Source: an uncultured Agathobacter sp.
GTDB taxonomy: Bacteria; Bacillota; Clostridia; Lachnospirales; Lachnospiraceae
Reading direction: 5' to 3'
Length of the DNA stretch: 37,783 nt
Assembly (NCBI GenBank): GCA_934316545.1
Contig: CAKRDT010000021.1
Location: 1-37,783 of the forward strand
Shown: positions 8,383 through 17,026 of the stretch, piece by piece
Layout: every line of letters begins with the position of its first letter
Numbering within the stretch: position 1 is the stretch's first letter
Translations under genes and position numbers: made by a program
Notes under the pieces: generated by a model
The model's database searches: none
What the model was told of the DNA's origin: nothing
Seen by the model: the letters and a program-made list of their open reading frames with translations, nothing else

Positions 8383-9471
8383 ATGAAAATAGTGCATTGC
8401 GCAGATCTGCATCTGGATTCGAAGATGACGGCGAATCTGACGAAGGAGCAGGCGAGGGAGCGCAAAAAGGAAATTTTACGAACCTTTACGAGAATGGTAG
8501 AGTATGCCGCAAAGAACGATGTGCGCGCAATCCTGATCGCGGGCGATCTCTTTGACACGAGAAATGTGTCTGCCATGGCGCGCAACACCGTGCGCGATAT
8601 GATCTGTACGCATCCGGAAATCGATTTCCTGTATGTAAGAGGCAACCATGACAGTGACAACTTTTTGTCCAAGATGGAGGAAATTCCCGAAAATCTTCTG
8701 CTTTTCGGGGAGGAGTGGACGGCATACCGTTACGGAAGCATTGTGATTTCGGGATTGGAGCTAGGGGCGCGCAATCAGGTGACGGCATATAATTCACTTG
8801 TGTTAAACCATGATGATTTCAATATTGTGGCACTGCACGGTCAGATCGGCAATTACAGAAGCAAGGAGCAGGCAGAAAGCATCAGCCTGAATGAGTTAAA
8901 GAATAAGAACATTGATTATCTGGCATTGGGACATGTACATGGGTTTGTACAGGATGTACTTGATAACCGTGGAATTTACTGTTATCCGGGCTGCCTGGAA
9001 GGCAGAGGGTTTGATGAGTGCGGAGAAAAAGGCTTTGTCCTTCTGGATATCGATGAGCAGCAGCATCGTGCGACCACAACCTTTGTGCCGATCGCAGCAA
9101 GAACCTTATATACTCTGGAGGTGGATGTCACCGGCGCTATGACGACGCAGGAAGTTGCAGGACGCATGGAGCAGGCGATTACAGAGACGTCTTATCCGTC
9201 CGGAAGCATGGTCAAATTTGTACTGACGGGAGATGTGGAAGTGGACAGCGAATTTAACTGTGAATATCTGCAGGATCTTTTTTCCGATTATTTCTATTTT
9301 GAGAAGGTGTATGATCACACACATCTTCGTGTGGACTACAGTGATTACGAGAAGGACGCTTCGCTCAAAGGCGAGTTTATACGGATGGTGCTAAGCTCCG
9401 ATCTGAGTGAGGATGAAAAGACGCAGGTGATCCGATGCGGAATTATGGCTTTGTCAGGGGAGGAGATCTAA
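8383..9471 (+). CDS. SbcD/YhaO-like metallophosphoesterase (DNA repair exonuclease)
   Basis: This 362-residue protein has the calcineurin-like phosphoesterase motifs in order: CADLHLDS, AGDLFDT, RGNHDS, ALHGQ and LGHVHG. These bind the two metal ions of the Mre11/SbcD nuclease family. About 130 C-terminal residues form the partner-binding region. It overlaps neither neighbour and is followed after 1 nt by the SbcC-like gene, so the two are translationally linked. The pair matches the YhaO/YhaN arrangement of Bacillus rather than classical SbcCD, because the partner is short and has membrane segments. Predicted role: processing of DNA ends or structures. A GGAGGAGG site precedes the ATG. Confidence 0.85.
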   Translation: MKIVHCADLHLDSKMTANLTKEQARERKKEILRTFTRMVEYAAKNDVRAILIAGDLFDTRNVSAMARNTVRDMICTHPEIDFLYVRGNHDSDNFLSKMEEIPENLLLFGEEWTAYRYGSIVISGLELGARNQVTAYNSLVLNHDDFNIVALHGQIGNYRSKEQAESISLNELKNKNIDYLALGHVHGFVQDVLDNRGIYCYPGCLEGRGFDECGEKGFVLLDIDEQQHRATTTFVPIAARTLYTLEVDVTGAMTTQEVAGRMEQAITETSYPSGSMVKFVLTGDVEVDSEFNCEYLQDLFSDYFYFEKVYDHTHLRVDYSDYEKDASLKGEFIRMVLSSDLSEDEKTQVIRCGIMALSGEEI

Positions 9472-9472
9472 G

Positions 9473-11869
9473 ATGAAATTATTATCTTGTCATATTGACA
9501 ATTTTGGTAAGCTGTCGGATCTGTCCATTGATTTTGCGGATGGAGTCAATCTCTTTCATGAGCCGAACGCATGGGGCAAGAGTACGCTCGCAGCGTTTCT
9601 TAGGGTAATGTTCTATGGGTTTGACTCAAAAAAGGAGTCCGGTTCTTTTGATAAGGAGCGGGTCGTATACCGTCCCTGGCAGGGAGGCACGTTCGGAGGC
9701 GAACTTGATTTTGCATACCAGGATAAGACCTACCGTATCAGTCGGACATTTGGTAAGACAGAGAAGACGGATGCGTATCATCTGTATGATCTGTCAACAA
9801 ATCTGGAATGCCATGATTTCTCTTCGGAGATCGGAAGCGAGATTTTTGGTCTGGACAGTGCTTCTTTTAAGCGAAGTGCATTTATCGCGCAGAATGACTG
9901 CGAGAGCGGTTCAACGGATGCAATTAATGCAAAACTCGGTAATCTTGCGGAGAATACCAACGATATCAACAATTTCGAAAGCGCAACCAAGAGGATTCAT
10001 GACCGCATGAACAAGCTTTCGCCGGACCGTGCGACCGGTTCCATGAAAAAGCGTAAGAATATGATCACTCTTTTGACGGAAGAACTCAGAAGTTATGAAG
10101 CGGCGGAATCCGCGGCGCAGGAATTATCGCAGAAGCTTGCGGACAAGCAGGCACAGAGAAAAGAACTGTCGGATATTCGCGGACAGTACGCCAAGGCGCT
10201 TCAGGTTGCAAGCGAGGAGAACCGCAGAGAAAACTTAAAACATAATTATCAGCTTCTTTGTGATGAAGTGGAACATGGGAAAGTAAGCGTTGCACAGTAT
10301 ACGGATGTGTTCCCGGAGCGTGTGCCGGAGGATGAAGAGTTTCAGCAGAAAAATCAAGATGTACAGATGATGGGCGTGCTTAAGACCACGCTGTATAATC
10401 TGGGACTTACGGATGAGGAAAAGGCACAATATGCCAAGCTTGCCGATATGTTTGAGGAAGGCTGTCCGGATGAGGCAAAGATCCGTGATATGGATCAGCA
10501 GCTTGAAAAACTTGCAAAGCTGCGTGAACAAAAAAGCCAGCTTGAGACAAAAATCTCTTATTTTGAGGCGATGGCGATGAAGCGGGAGGAACCGGTGACT
10601 CCGGTAAAAAAGAGAATTGGTATGATCGTACCGGCAATCTTACTGTTCCTTTCCGGCATTGCAGCAGCAGTGGCCGGATTTGCGGTGCCGGACTTTGCAA
10701 AGTATTTGATGCTGTTTATCGGAGCAGGAGCGTTTGCAGTTGTAATCGGAATCTTTTTACTTGCGATGCGCAAGGCATTGGCGGATCGGGATGTGCGGCG
10801 TGCGAAGGAACTTCGCCTGCAGTATCAGGAGGAAGAGCGCAAGCTGCGTGAACCGGTAGAAGAAATCCAAAAGACGATGGATGAGGCATCCGGGGAAGCG
10901 GAGCGTATTCAGCAGAGAACACAGAAATTTTTAGAAAACTATCATCTCGCTTATGAAATAAGAGATGCCCGCTCAAGCCTTTATGAATTAAAGAATCAGA
11001 TCCATGAGTATGAGCGGCTTAAGACGCGTGCAGCGAAAAGTGATGCGGCAAGAGAAGAGTTTGACCGTATCCGGGAATCGCTTCTTGCGTTTGGCAAATC
11101 GACCGGAGTGGACTTCGGTGAGGATATTGCGGCGGGATTGAGTCAATTGCAGATGAAGGCCGCTGAGTATCGCCTTGCGGTAAAGGCGTATGAGCAGGCG
11201 TGCCGGAAGAAAGCAGAGTTTGAGCAGGAGCATCCGATGGATGAAATTACTTCCATTGAGAAGTGCCCATATACACTCGATGAACTCAATGAGATGATCC
11301 GGGATGTGGATGACCGGATTGAGGATGTCCGTGATGCGATCGAGCAATATACCCATCAGCTGGAAGATATGCAGGAGCAGCTGGATGTCCGGGACGAAAA
11401 GCAGGAACAGCTTGAAATCTGTAACCGTGATCAGGAGCAGGAGGCACAGACTTATCACACGCTACAGCTGACGCAGGAATTCCTGCAGACGGCCAAGGAA
11501 CAGTTCTCGGCACGATACCTAGGTCCGATTGAAAATGGGTTTGGCAAGTATTATGAGCTTTTGACAGGGGATGCAAGCGGTAATTGGATGGTCAATGCCA
11601 ATATCGCGGTACAAATGAAGGAACAGGGAGAACTGCGTGAAACCAAGTGGCTGTCTGCAGGGTATCAGGATCTTCTTGGCGTATGTATGCGTCTGGCTTT
11701 GGTCGATGCGATGTATCCGGAGGAGAAGCCGTTCCTCGTGCTGGATGATCCGTTCGTTAATCTGGATGAAGAAAAGGTAAAGCATGGAAATGAACTGTTA
11801 CAGAAGATTTCCGGAGAGTATCAGATTCTGTATTTTACCTGTCATTCGAGCCGTATGTCCGGCAACTAA
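9473..11869 (+). CDS. SbcC/YhaN-like AAA ATPase with central membrane hairpin
   Basis: This 798-residue SMC/Rad50-type ATPase has an N-terminal Walker A in EPNAWGKSTLAAF. Long coiled coils follow (roughly residues 190-370 and 430-680), and the C-terminal signature region is WLSAGYQDLLG with Walker B FLVLDDPFVNLDEE. Two adjacent hydrophobic segments around residues 380-435 (IVPAILLFLSGIAAAVAGFA and the following LMLFIGAGAFAVVIGIFLLA) look like a membrane hairpin where Rad50 would have its zinc hook. This is typical of YhaN. It presumably acts with the preceding metallophosphoesterase at the membrane. No zinc hook CxxC is visible. Confidence 0.85.
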   Translation: MKLLSCHIDNFGKLSDLSIDFADGVNLFHEPNAWGKSTLAAFLRVMFYGFDSKKESGSFDKERVVYRPWQGGTFGGELDFAYQDKTYRISRTFGKTEKTDAYHLYDLSTNLECHDFSSEIGSEIFGLDSASFKRSAFIAQNDCESGSTDAINAKLGNLAENTNDINNFESATKRIHDRMNKLSPDRATGSMKKRKNMITLLTEELRSYEAAESAAQELSQKLADKQAQRKELSDIRGQYAKALQVASEENRRENLKHNYQLLCDEVEHGKVSVAQYTDVFPERVPEDEEFQQKNQDVQMMGVLKTTLYNLGLTDEEKAQYAKLADMFEEGCPDEAKIRDMDQQLEKLAKLREQKSQLETKISYFEAMAMKREEPVTPVKKRIGMIVPAILLFLSGIAAAVAGFAVPDFAKYLMLFIGAGAFAVVIGIFLLAMRKALADRDVRRAKELRLQYQEEERKLREPVEEIQKTMDEASGEAERIQQRTQKFLENYHLAYEIRDARSSLYELKNQIHEYERLKTRAAKSDAAREEFDRIRESLLAFGKSTGVDFGEDIAAGLSQLQMKAAEYRLAVKAYEQACRKKAEFEQEHPMDEITSIEKCPYTLDELNEMIRDVDDRIEDVRDAIEQYTHQLEDMQEQLDVRDEKQEQLEICNRDQEQEAQTYHTLQLTQEFLQTAKEQFSARYLGPIENGFGKYYELLTGDASGNWMVNANIAVQMKEQGELRETKWLSAGYQDLLGVCMRLALVDAMYPEEKPFLVLDDPFVNLDEEKVKHGNELLQKISGEYQILYFTCHSSRMSGN

Positions 11870-11980
11870 GCAGCCGGAAGACGTAGCCGAAGAGAAAGGT
11901 TCCATGTTCGCAAAAGGAAGACCGAAAGAGTCATGGATATTCGGGGAAAACCGGACATAGAATAGTGAAAAAGGGTTTCT

Positions 11981-13711
11981 ATGAACTGTGATGCCTTCAT
12001 TAAATCAAACGATACCTATGATGTGATCATTCCGCGGGAGTCGCTGGAGCGTTATCCTTCCGAACCCGTTTGCATTCAACACATCAGCAACAATCTGGAT
12101 ATTCATTATTATGAGCGGGGCAGTGTACCGCCGCTTAGCATACAAACATATACCTATACTGCAATCCCCAAATGTTTTGGTCTGCTCGATACAACTGCAC
12201 TTGAGGAGAGCGGTATACTGCAGTTGCAGAATCAGCCGGCCCTGTCTCTACGTGGACAGGGCATTCTTGTCGGATTCATCGACACCGGAATCACCTATAC
12301 CAATGCGTGCTTTAAAGACCGTGCAGGGACAACACGAATACTTGCCATATGGGATCAGACCGGGACACCGGATACGGATGGAAATTCAGGGACGGGAAAT
12401 ACGATGGCGCCGGAAGGCTTCGAGTACGGTGTGGAATACACCAAGAAGGACATCGATGCGGCACTTGTGGCGGATGATCCGTATACGATCGTTCCGCAGA
12501 GAGATGAGAACGGGCACGGAACTTTACTTGCAAGTATTGCTTGCGGGAGTGAGGATTCGGCAGCCAACTTTATCGGGGCAGCGCCGCTTTGTGATATCGC
12601 GATGGTAAAAGTCAAGGAGGCGAAGCAATATCTGCGGGATTTCTTCTATATTCCGAGAAGTACGCCTGTCTATCAGGAGAATGACATTATGGCAGCTGTC
12701 GCCTACCTGGAACAGAAAGCCAGACAGTTGCAGAAGCCGCTCGTTATCTGTCTTGGGATGGGAACAAACAATGGAAGTCATTCGGGCGGAAGCGAGCTGG
12801 AAGAATATCTGAATGCTGTGGGAACCTTGTACCGCCGTTGTGTAGTGATTGCATCCGGAAACGAAGCAAACGCAAAGCATCATTTTCATGGAAGGAGCAA
12901 TGCCACATTGGGGACATCCGGCAGCAGCGCGGGGAATGCGCTACAATCCAATCCGGTGGAGGTGGAAATCGATGTGGAGAACGATATGCCTGGGTTCTAT
13001 CTGGAATTATGGGCATCCGCACCGGAAGTATTTGCCGTGTCTGTGACTTCACCGTCGGGAAGACGGCTGCCACAGATTGCTACAAGAGTGGGGGCGCATC
13101 AGGAGTATTCTTTTGTGCTTGAGGGTACGAGAGTGGAGATTGACTATCGGTCGGTAGGGAGAACGAGGGGGGATCAGCTGGTGTTTGTCCGTTTCGACAA
13201 GGCTGCGAAAGGAATCTGGACACTGTCGGTATATCCGGACACTACGATTACCGGAAGCTTTCATGTGTGGCTTCCGATGAAAGGGATGCTGCCTTTCGAT
13301 GTTTTTTTTCTTCGACCGGATCCGGATATCACACTGACGAGTCCGTCGAGTGCACAGATCCCGATTACGGTGGGCGGCTATCAGGTGGCTGATAAGGGAA
13401 TTTATATGGATTCCGGCAGAGGTTTTACGGTGAACTCGGTGATGAAACCGGATTTTTGTGCTCCGGCCGTCCGTGTGCAGGGCGTAGGCACACGGGGAAA
13501 TTATGTGACTGCAAGCGGCACTTCCGTTGCAGCGGCGGTTACGGCAGGTGCGTGTGCACAATTCATGGAGTGGGGTGTTTTCCGACAGGATGCACTCGCA
13601 CTGAATTCCGTGGAAATCGGGAATGTGTTGATCCGCGGATGTGATCGGGAGCGGGACATGGTTTATCCGAATACGAAGTGGGGGGCTGATGATATAATAG
13701 TGTCAAGTTAG
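11981..13711 (+). CDS. S8 family serine protease, CspA/B/C-like subtilase
   Basis: This 576-residue subtilase has its catalytic residues in expected context: Asp in GFIDTGITY, His in NGHGTLLASI and Ser in ASGTSVAAAV, with the oxyanion Asn in ASGNEA. No signal peptide is seen. A jelly-roll-like insert between the Asn and Ser regions (about residues 320-460) is typical of the clostridial Csp germination proteases and their many Lachnospiraceae paralogues. All three catalytic residues are present, so it is probably active, unlike CspC pseudoproteases. Role here is uncertain: spore germination or general proteolysis. Its last codons run into the left inverted repeat of the insertion-like unit at 13699-13840, so the natural C-terminus may have been altered. 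Confidence 0.85.
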   Translation: MNCDAFIKSNDTYDVIIPRESLERYPSEPVCIQHISNNLDIHYYERGSVPPLSIQTYTYTAIPKCFGLLDTTALEESGILQLQNQPALSLRGQGILVGFIDTGITYTNACFKDRAGTTRILAIWDQTGTPDTDGNSGTGNTMAPEGFEYGVEYTKKDIDAALVADDPYTIVPQRDENGHGTLLASIACGSEDSAANFIGAAPLCDIAMVKVKEAKQYLRDFFYIPRSTPVYQENDIMAAVAYLEQKARQLQKPLVICLGMGTNNGSHSGGSELEEYLNAVGTLYRRCVVIASGNEANAKHHFHGRSNATLGTSGSSAGNALQSNPVEVEIDVENDMPGFYLELWASAPEVFAVSVTSPSGRRLPQIATRVGAHQEYSFVLEGTRVEIDYRSVGRTRGDQLVFVRFDKAAKGIWTLSVYPDTTITGSFHVWLPMKGMLPFDVFFLRPDPDITLTSPSSAQIPITVGGYQVADKGIYMDSGRGFTVNSVMKPDFCAPAVRVQGVGTRGNYVTASGTSVAAAVTAGACAQFMEWGVFRQDALALNSVEIGNVLIRGCDRERDMVYPNTKWGADDIIVSS

Positions 13712-13840
13712 TAAGGAACCAATAAATTCAAGGGTTTCCGCTGATTTAGTCCTAAGAAAAAATGCTGTGAGAACAGCGAAAAATGATTAGGATGAGCTCA
13801 TTTTTAATCTTGAAAATTGAAAACCGAGCAACTTGACACT
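13699..13840. mobile_element. MITE-like unit with inverted ends at the element's left boundary
   Basis: AGTGTCAAGTT (13699-13709) is repeated in perfect inverse at 13830-13840. Each end abuts TA outside GTGTC/GACAC, which looks like a TA target duplication. Inside are nested short hairpins (GCTGT/ACAGC; TCCTAA/TTAGGA) and no ORF. The unit is 142 bp. It could be a miniature element of IS630/Tc1 type, or part of the attachment site of the large element that starts here. Confidence 0.45.
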
Positions 13841-13999
13841 AAATTACCATCAATTATTCGGATGGTGTATGAAGTGTACCTTAAAAGAGGTGATAATTTA
13901 ATATTTGATATTTAGGTAGGACTAAATTAGCTCTTGTGTGGACAAGTTCCATAAAGCTGACTTGGTCCTACTTTTATATTGCAAAAAGGAGGATGCAGG
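13712..13999 (+). other. Gap of 288 bp: insertion-like unit and structured leader
   Basis: This stretch holds most of the inverted-repeat unit, a small ACCATC/GATGGT hairpin (13846-13866) and the leader hairpin at 13916-13971. I see no convincing gene. Confidence 0.5.
13916..13976 (+). terminator. Terminator-like leader hairpin before the first ICE gene
   Basis: GTAGGACTAAATTAGC (13916-13931) pairs with GCTGACTTGGTCCTAC (13956-13971), with two wobbles and one mismatch, followed by TTTTATAT. The apical part contains a nested CTTGT/ACAAG hairpin. It ends just before an AAGGAGG ribosome site, so it may act as an attenuator that limits read-through from the chromosome into the element. Confidence 0.6.
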
Positions 14000-14392
14000 A
14001 TGGCAATGACAAAGCGAGAGTTAATTCAGTTCATGGACGAACTGGTGGAGTTAGCCAGCGAGGAGAACAAGACAAGAGCAATCTTGGTAAAGGAAAAATT
14101 CATAAGTGATTTTGAAAAAAGTTACGAGTATGAAAAGGAGGTTCAGACAGAGGTTTCCTATCTGCCACCATATTATATAGCAGCTATGCCGGATGATGTG
14201 CAGGAAGAAATTAAGCAGAAAGTAATAGCGGCACTTACCGAGCATGGTGAGTGTACCCCGGAAAACTTTGAGAATGCCATGTGTTCCAAAATCTACGACT
14301 TGGAAGATCTGATTGATATTCGGGAGTATGTAGAGAGGATGGAGGAAGAACAGAGAAAGAGGCAGGAACAGTCAGGGAGGGGTGGCAGATGA
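14000..14392 (+). CDS. Hypothetical ICE accessory protein
   Basis: This 130-residue acidic, helical protein starts at the ATG at 14000, 7 nt after AAGGAGG. Upstream in-frame codons would include that ribosome site and are not used. It shows no catalytic motif or membrane segment. The C-terminus is a charged helix rich in Glu, Arg and Gln. I recognise it only as the sort of protein found at one end of Tn1549-like elements. Its stop overlaps the start of the next gene (ATGA), so the two are coupled. Confidence 0.75.
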   Translation: MAMTKRELIQFMDELVELASEENKTRAILVKEKFISDFEKSYEYEKEVQTEVSYLPPYYIAAMPDDVQEEIKQKVIAALTEHGECTPENFENAMCSKIYDLEDLIDIREYVERMEEEQRKRQEQSGRGGR

Positions 14393-14532
14393 TAGGAATA
14401 GGGATATTAACAGTACTTGTAGGGTTAGTGTTTTATGCACTGATCAGGTCGGCAGGAATGGCAGACCGTAAACTTGAGGAAATCCAGAGGCTTACCGCCG
14501 AGAGAGAGGCGGGTGGCGTGGATGGGAATTAA
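14389..14532 (+). CDS. Small single-pass membrane protein
   Basis: This 47-residue ORF begins at the ATG that overlaps the previous stop (ATGA, 14389-14392). Residues 2-20 (IGIGILTVLVGLVFYALIR) form a hydrophobic membrane helix, and the rest is a charged cytoplasmic tail ending AEREAGGVDGN. The overlap and conserved operon layout support translation, with GGGAGGGG as the ribosome site. Function unknown. Confidence 0.65.
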   Translation: MIGIGILTVLVGLVFYALIRSAGMADRKLEEIQRLTAEREAGGVDGN

Positions 14533-14845
14533 CGTCAGGGTACAGAAATCTCCAAAGCCTTTAGATGTTATTGAAGTACAGGCAAAGTTAGAAAGAGATT
14601 TGAGAAGCTGTATGCGGTGCAGATTCTTCTACGGAAACAACAGACAGTGTATAGCAAAGAAATGTGTAAAACAGGACGCACAGCCTAAAGCAGTGGAGCA
14701 GAAAAAAGAAGATGAATGTATCGGGTGTCCGTACAGACAGTCAGAAAGATACTGTTTTCCATGTATGAAAAAGCTGCTTGGAACAGAGGAAAAGGAGCAT
14801 GAGAAAGAAATTGTTTTTGAACAGGAGGAAAAGAAAGATGGATAG
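14522..14845 (+). CDS. Cysteine-rich zinc-ribbon-like protein
   Basis: The ATG at 14522 follows a GAGGCGGG sequence and overlaps the end of the previous gene by 11 nt. The 107-residue product has two cysteine clusters: CMRCRFFYGNNRQCIAKKC, then CIGCPYRQSERYCFPCMKK. These suggest one or two zinc-binding knuckles. The rest is charged. No family is recognised. It overlaps the next gene by 8 nt, forming a tight cluster of small ICE genes. Confidence 0.7.
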   Translation: MGINVRVQKSPKPLDVIEVQAKLERDLRSCMRCRFFYGNNRQCIAKKCVKQDAQPKAVEQKKEDECIGCPYRQSERYCFPCMKKLLGTEEKEHEKEIVFEQEEKKDG

Positions 14846-15416
14846 ACATATTGAAGTAATCGGAATCGACCACGGCTGGTCCGGCATGAAAACGGTCAGT
14901 CAGGTATTTACCACCGGAGTAAGTGTCAAAGAACAGCCGTACAGGATACTGTCACCTAAAGCATTAGCCTATTATGAGGGCTTGAAGGAAAAGGGGGAAA
15001 ATGTCTACATTGACTCTCTGACCTATGAGGAGTTTGGTGTGCTGACAGAGCTTGATATGCGAAAGCGGTTTTTGAGCCTTGATGAAAAGGAGCAGAGGGA
15101 GAAGCTTAACAAAGAGCAGGAAAATGAATTACAGTATGCACCGGAGGAGGAAGATACTAAAGAAACCGGAGAGGGAGCAAAGCCTTCCTGTTCCGGTGGG
15201 GTAGGCACATCCAAACGCAAGATTGCCGGAGAAGATACCATTATGAACCGTATGGCTCAGTGGCAGTATTCCAAAGAGCAGAAAGAGGAACTTCATAAGA
15301 TGATGGCTCTTGGCATGACAAAAGCGGAGATACTTGCAGTATTTTATCCAGAAACCGATGTTGCGAAAATGAGGGAAATCAGACGCACCTATCGTGCGCT
15401 TAAAACAAATAGCTAG
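14838..15416 (+). CDS. ParM-like N-terminus joined to an unrelated C-terminal region
   Basis: The start is fixed by an AGGAGGAAAAG site just upstream. The first residues, IEVIGIDHGWSGMKTVSQVF, match the opening phosphate-loop strand of the ParM/StbA actin-like proteins common in Tn1549-like elements, which are usually over 300 residues. After about residue 30 the ParM pattern stops. The remaining 160 residues (LSPKALAYYEGLKEKG..., an acidic linker, and a helical end with KAEILAVFYPETDVAKMREI) look like another ICE protein. Total length is 192. An in-frame deletion that fused two genes is the likely origin. ATPase activity is not expected, because the other actin motifs are absent. Confidence 0.6.
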   Translation: MDRHIEVIGIDHGWSGMKTVSQVFTTGVSVKEQPYRILSPKALAYYEGLKEKGENVYIDSLTYEEFGVLTELDMRKRFLSLDEKEQREKLNKEQENELQYAPEEEDTKETGEGAKPSCSGGVGTSKRKIAGEDTIMNRMAQWQYSKEQKEELHKMMALGMTKAEILAVFYPETDVAKMREIRRTYRALKTNS

Positions 15417-15473
15417 CCATTAGAGGAATTCCAAACTCAGAGCAATAATATTAAATGAAAAGGAGCTTATAAC

Positions 15474-15764
15474 ATGAAGAAATGGTTAGAAAGTAATAAA
15501 GTAGCTATGCTTACAGGGGCAGCAATACAAGATGATGAAACATTTAAGTCAGAGGGTGGCTTTATTCCCGAGAGAGACCAATATTATTTTCAGATGCAAC
15601 AAGGTGGCAATGTCTTTTTGGTTGGTTTTAAGGATTTACTGACATGTTTGAGATTGCTTGAAAAGATGGGGAAAATTCCTGAAATCGGCGATAAATGGTG
15701 GTTGCAGATGGCTACACTTTACGGAAATGATATCCTTATGGTAGAATTTAGGAAAACAGAATAA
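15474..15764 (+). CDS. Hypothetical protein
   Basis: This 96-residue protein follows an AAAAGGAGC ribosome site. It is soluble, with alternating aromatic and charged residues (QYYFQMQQGGNVFLVGFKDL, DKWWLQMATLYGND), consistent with a small alpha/beta fold. I recognise no family. It lies in a small operon-like pair with the next gene (23 bp gap). Confidence 0.65.
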   Translation: MKKWLESNKVAMLTGAAIQDDETFKSEGGFIPERDQYYFQMQQGGNVFLVGFKDLLTCLRLLEKMGKIPEIGDKWWLQMATLYGNDILMVEFRKTE

Positions 15765-15787
15765 AGTCGATCACAGGAGGCAATATC

Positions 15788-16687
15788 ATGAAAGAAATTA
15801 AATTTACCACTAACTATGAACCGGTTTTATCCTTTTCTGATAAGGATTTTAAAACAAAATATGAAGAGCGGGTTGGGAATAATCCAGGCTATATACAGGT
15901 AGTTAGTGGAGAGACAAAACACTTAGCGTTATGTCCGAGATGTAATAATCCCGTCGCTATTCTTGGTATTTACAAGAAAATCGATGTTGCTCCCCATGCA
16001 AGACATGCAAAAGGAATTAATATTCCTAATGTAGTTCAGTATGATGAATACAAGTTTCAGCATTGCCCTTATCACAAAAAAAGAGCTAATTATATAAAAG
16101 AATATGTTCCTGAGACAGAAGAACCACAAAGACAGGAATTATTTAAGATTGCTAAAGAGCATTATGATAAAGCTATCTATTTGTTGCAAGAGGAAACAGG
16201 TATTTATATAACTCTTACTATGGCTGAAACTCTCGCAGAAAACTATGTAGTCATGCGAGCGTATAATTATATTGATGCAACGATTTATAATATCCCGTGG
16301 TATTTAATCTACAGTTTCGCTGGTTTTCCGTTGTATCACATGATAATAAGGAAAAACACCACATTATACAGACATCTTACCCAGCTTGGATTGATTCTAA
16401 AAGATAGTAAAGTCAAAGGACATGTTTATTTAGAAAATAATGAAGGTTATTTGCTTACAGCCACGAATTACAGATATGTGGTAGATGAAAACGATAACCT
16501 TAACGAGTGGTTGGATTTTTCGATTATACGCCCAGATGCCACTGTGACAGATACTCTCTTATATGTTCCAGTAGATCGATTTTCCGTCAGCGTAGATTCG
16601 TATCATTTTGGTAATCTGATTAATTATCAAAATTGGAGCCCGCGGCAGAACGTGTTAGATATCGCTAAAAGATATATGAACCCGTGA
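15788..16687 (+). CDS. Hypothetical protein with a cysteine/histidine pair motif
   Basis: This 299-residue protein follows a CAGGAGG site. Near residue 50 it has LCPRCNNPVAILG, and later HCPYHKK, which together could bind one zinc ion. An intervening HARHAKG motif is conserved-looking. The centre is hydrophobic and helical (NIPWYLIYSFAGFPLYHMII), perhaps one membrane or buried helix. The last third is beta-rich. No known family comes to mind. The AT-rich composition resembles the cargo rather than the neighbouring ICE genes. Confidence 0.65.
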   Translation: MKEIKFTTNYEPVLSFSDKDFKTKYEERVGNNPGYIQVVSGETKHLALCPRCNNPVAILGIYKKIDVAPHARHAKGINIPNVVQYDEYKFQHCPYHKKRANYIKEYVPETEEPQRQELFKIAKEHYDKAIYLLQEETGIYITLTMAETLAENYVVMRAYNYIDATIYNIPWYLIYSFAGFPLYHMIIRKNTTLYRHLTQLGLILKDSKVKGHVYLENNEGYLLTATNYRYVVDENDNLNEWLDFSIIRPDATVTDTLLYVPVDRFSVSVDSYHFGNLINYQNWSPRQNVLDIAKRYMNP

Positions 16688-16784
16688 TATAATATGTGTG
16701 ACATTTTCCGTACTGTAGGGAAGGCAGGATGCTTACGAGTGGAATAATGGAAGTAGTATTAAATGAATATTTGATGAATGATAA

Positions 16785-16810
16785 AGCAGACCAATTTGGG
16801 CTGCTTTTTT
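16785..16810 (+). terminator. Intrinsic terminator
   Basis: AGCAGACC pairs with GGGCTGCT with one mismatch, followed by TTTTT. It would end transcription of the upstream small genes. Confidence 0.65.
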
Positions 16811-16871
16811 GTGCGTAAAAGGAGGTGATTCAAGGCATAACGCACCGGAGAAAGCCCGGTTTACTTTCATT

Positions 16872-16890
16872 ACGGGGAAGTCCCGTTTTT
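16872..16890 (+). terminator. Short terminator hairpin
   Basis: ACGGG (16872-16876) and CCCGT (16882-16886) flank a 5-nt loop and are followed by TTTT. Confidence 0.5.
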
Positions 16891-16907
16891 ATAGATAACA
16901 GATAACA

Positions 16908-16980
16908 AGACAGAAAGGGATGTGTACCATTCCATTCGGAGATTGAGCCGGATTGGAATGATATAGATTCCTTTCCGTCT
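16908..16980 (+). promoter_or_regulatory. Two-tier structured leader ahead of the virB4 remnant
   Basis: The outer stem pairs AGACAGAAAGGGA (16908-16920) with TCCTTTCCGTCT (16969-16980), with small irregularities. The inner stem pairs CATTCCATTCGG with CCGGATTGGAATG. It could be an RNA leader controlling conjugation genes, or a DNA hairpin such as an origin of transfer. I recognise no known class. Confidence 0.45.
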
Positions 16981-17026
16981 TAGTCTTCATAATTTCTGTC
17001 CAACACAGAAAAGGAGATTAAAAATT

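Larger units (their letters stand above)
16688..17026 (+). other. 339-bp gap: two terminators and a structured leader
   Basis: No convincing gene. In order it contains two terminator hairpins (16785-16810 and 16872-16890), a long two-tier stem (16908-16980), and a TTTCTGT/ACAGAAA hairpin (16993-17011) that touches the AAGGAG ribosome site of the virB4 remnant. A 23-codon ORF at about 16748 runs through the first terminator and is probably not real. Confidence 0.5.

Noticed and set aside
16748..16819. 23-codon ORF in the leader before the virB4 remnant
   Set aside because: It runs through a terminator stem and has no clear ribosome site.
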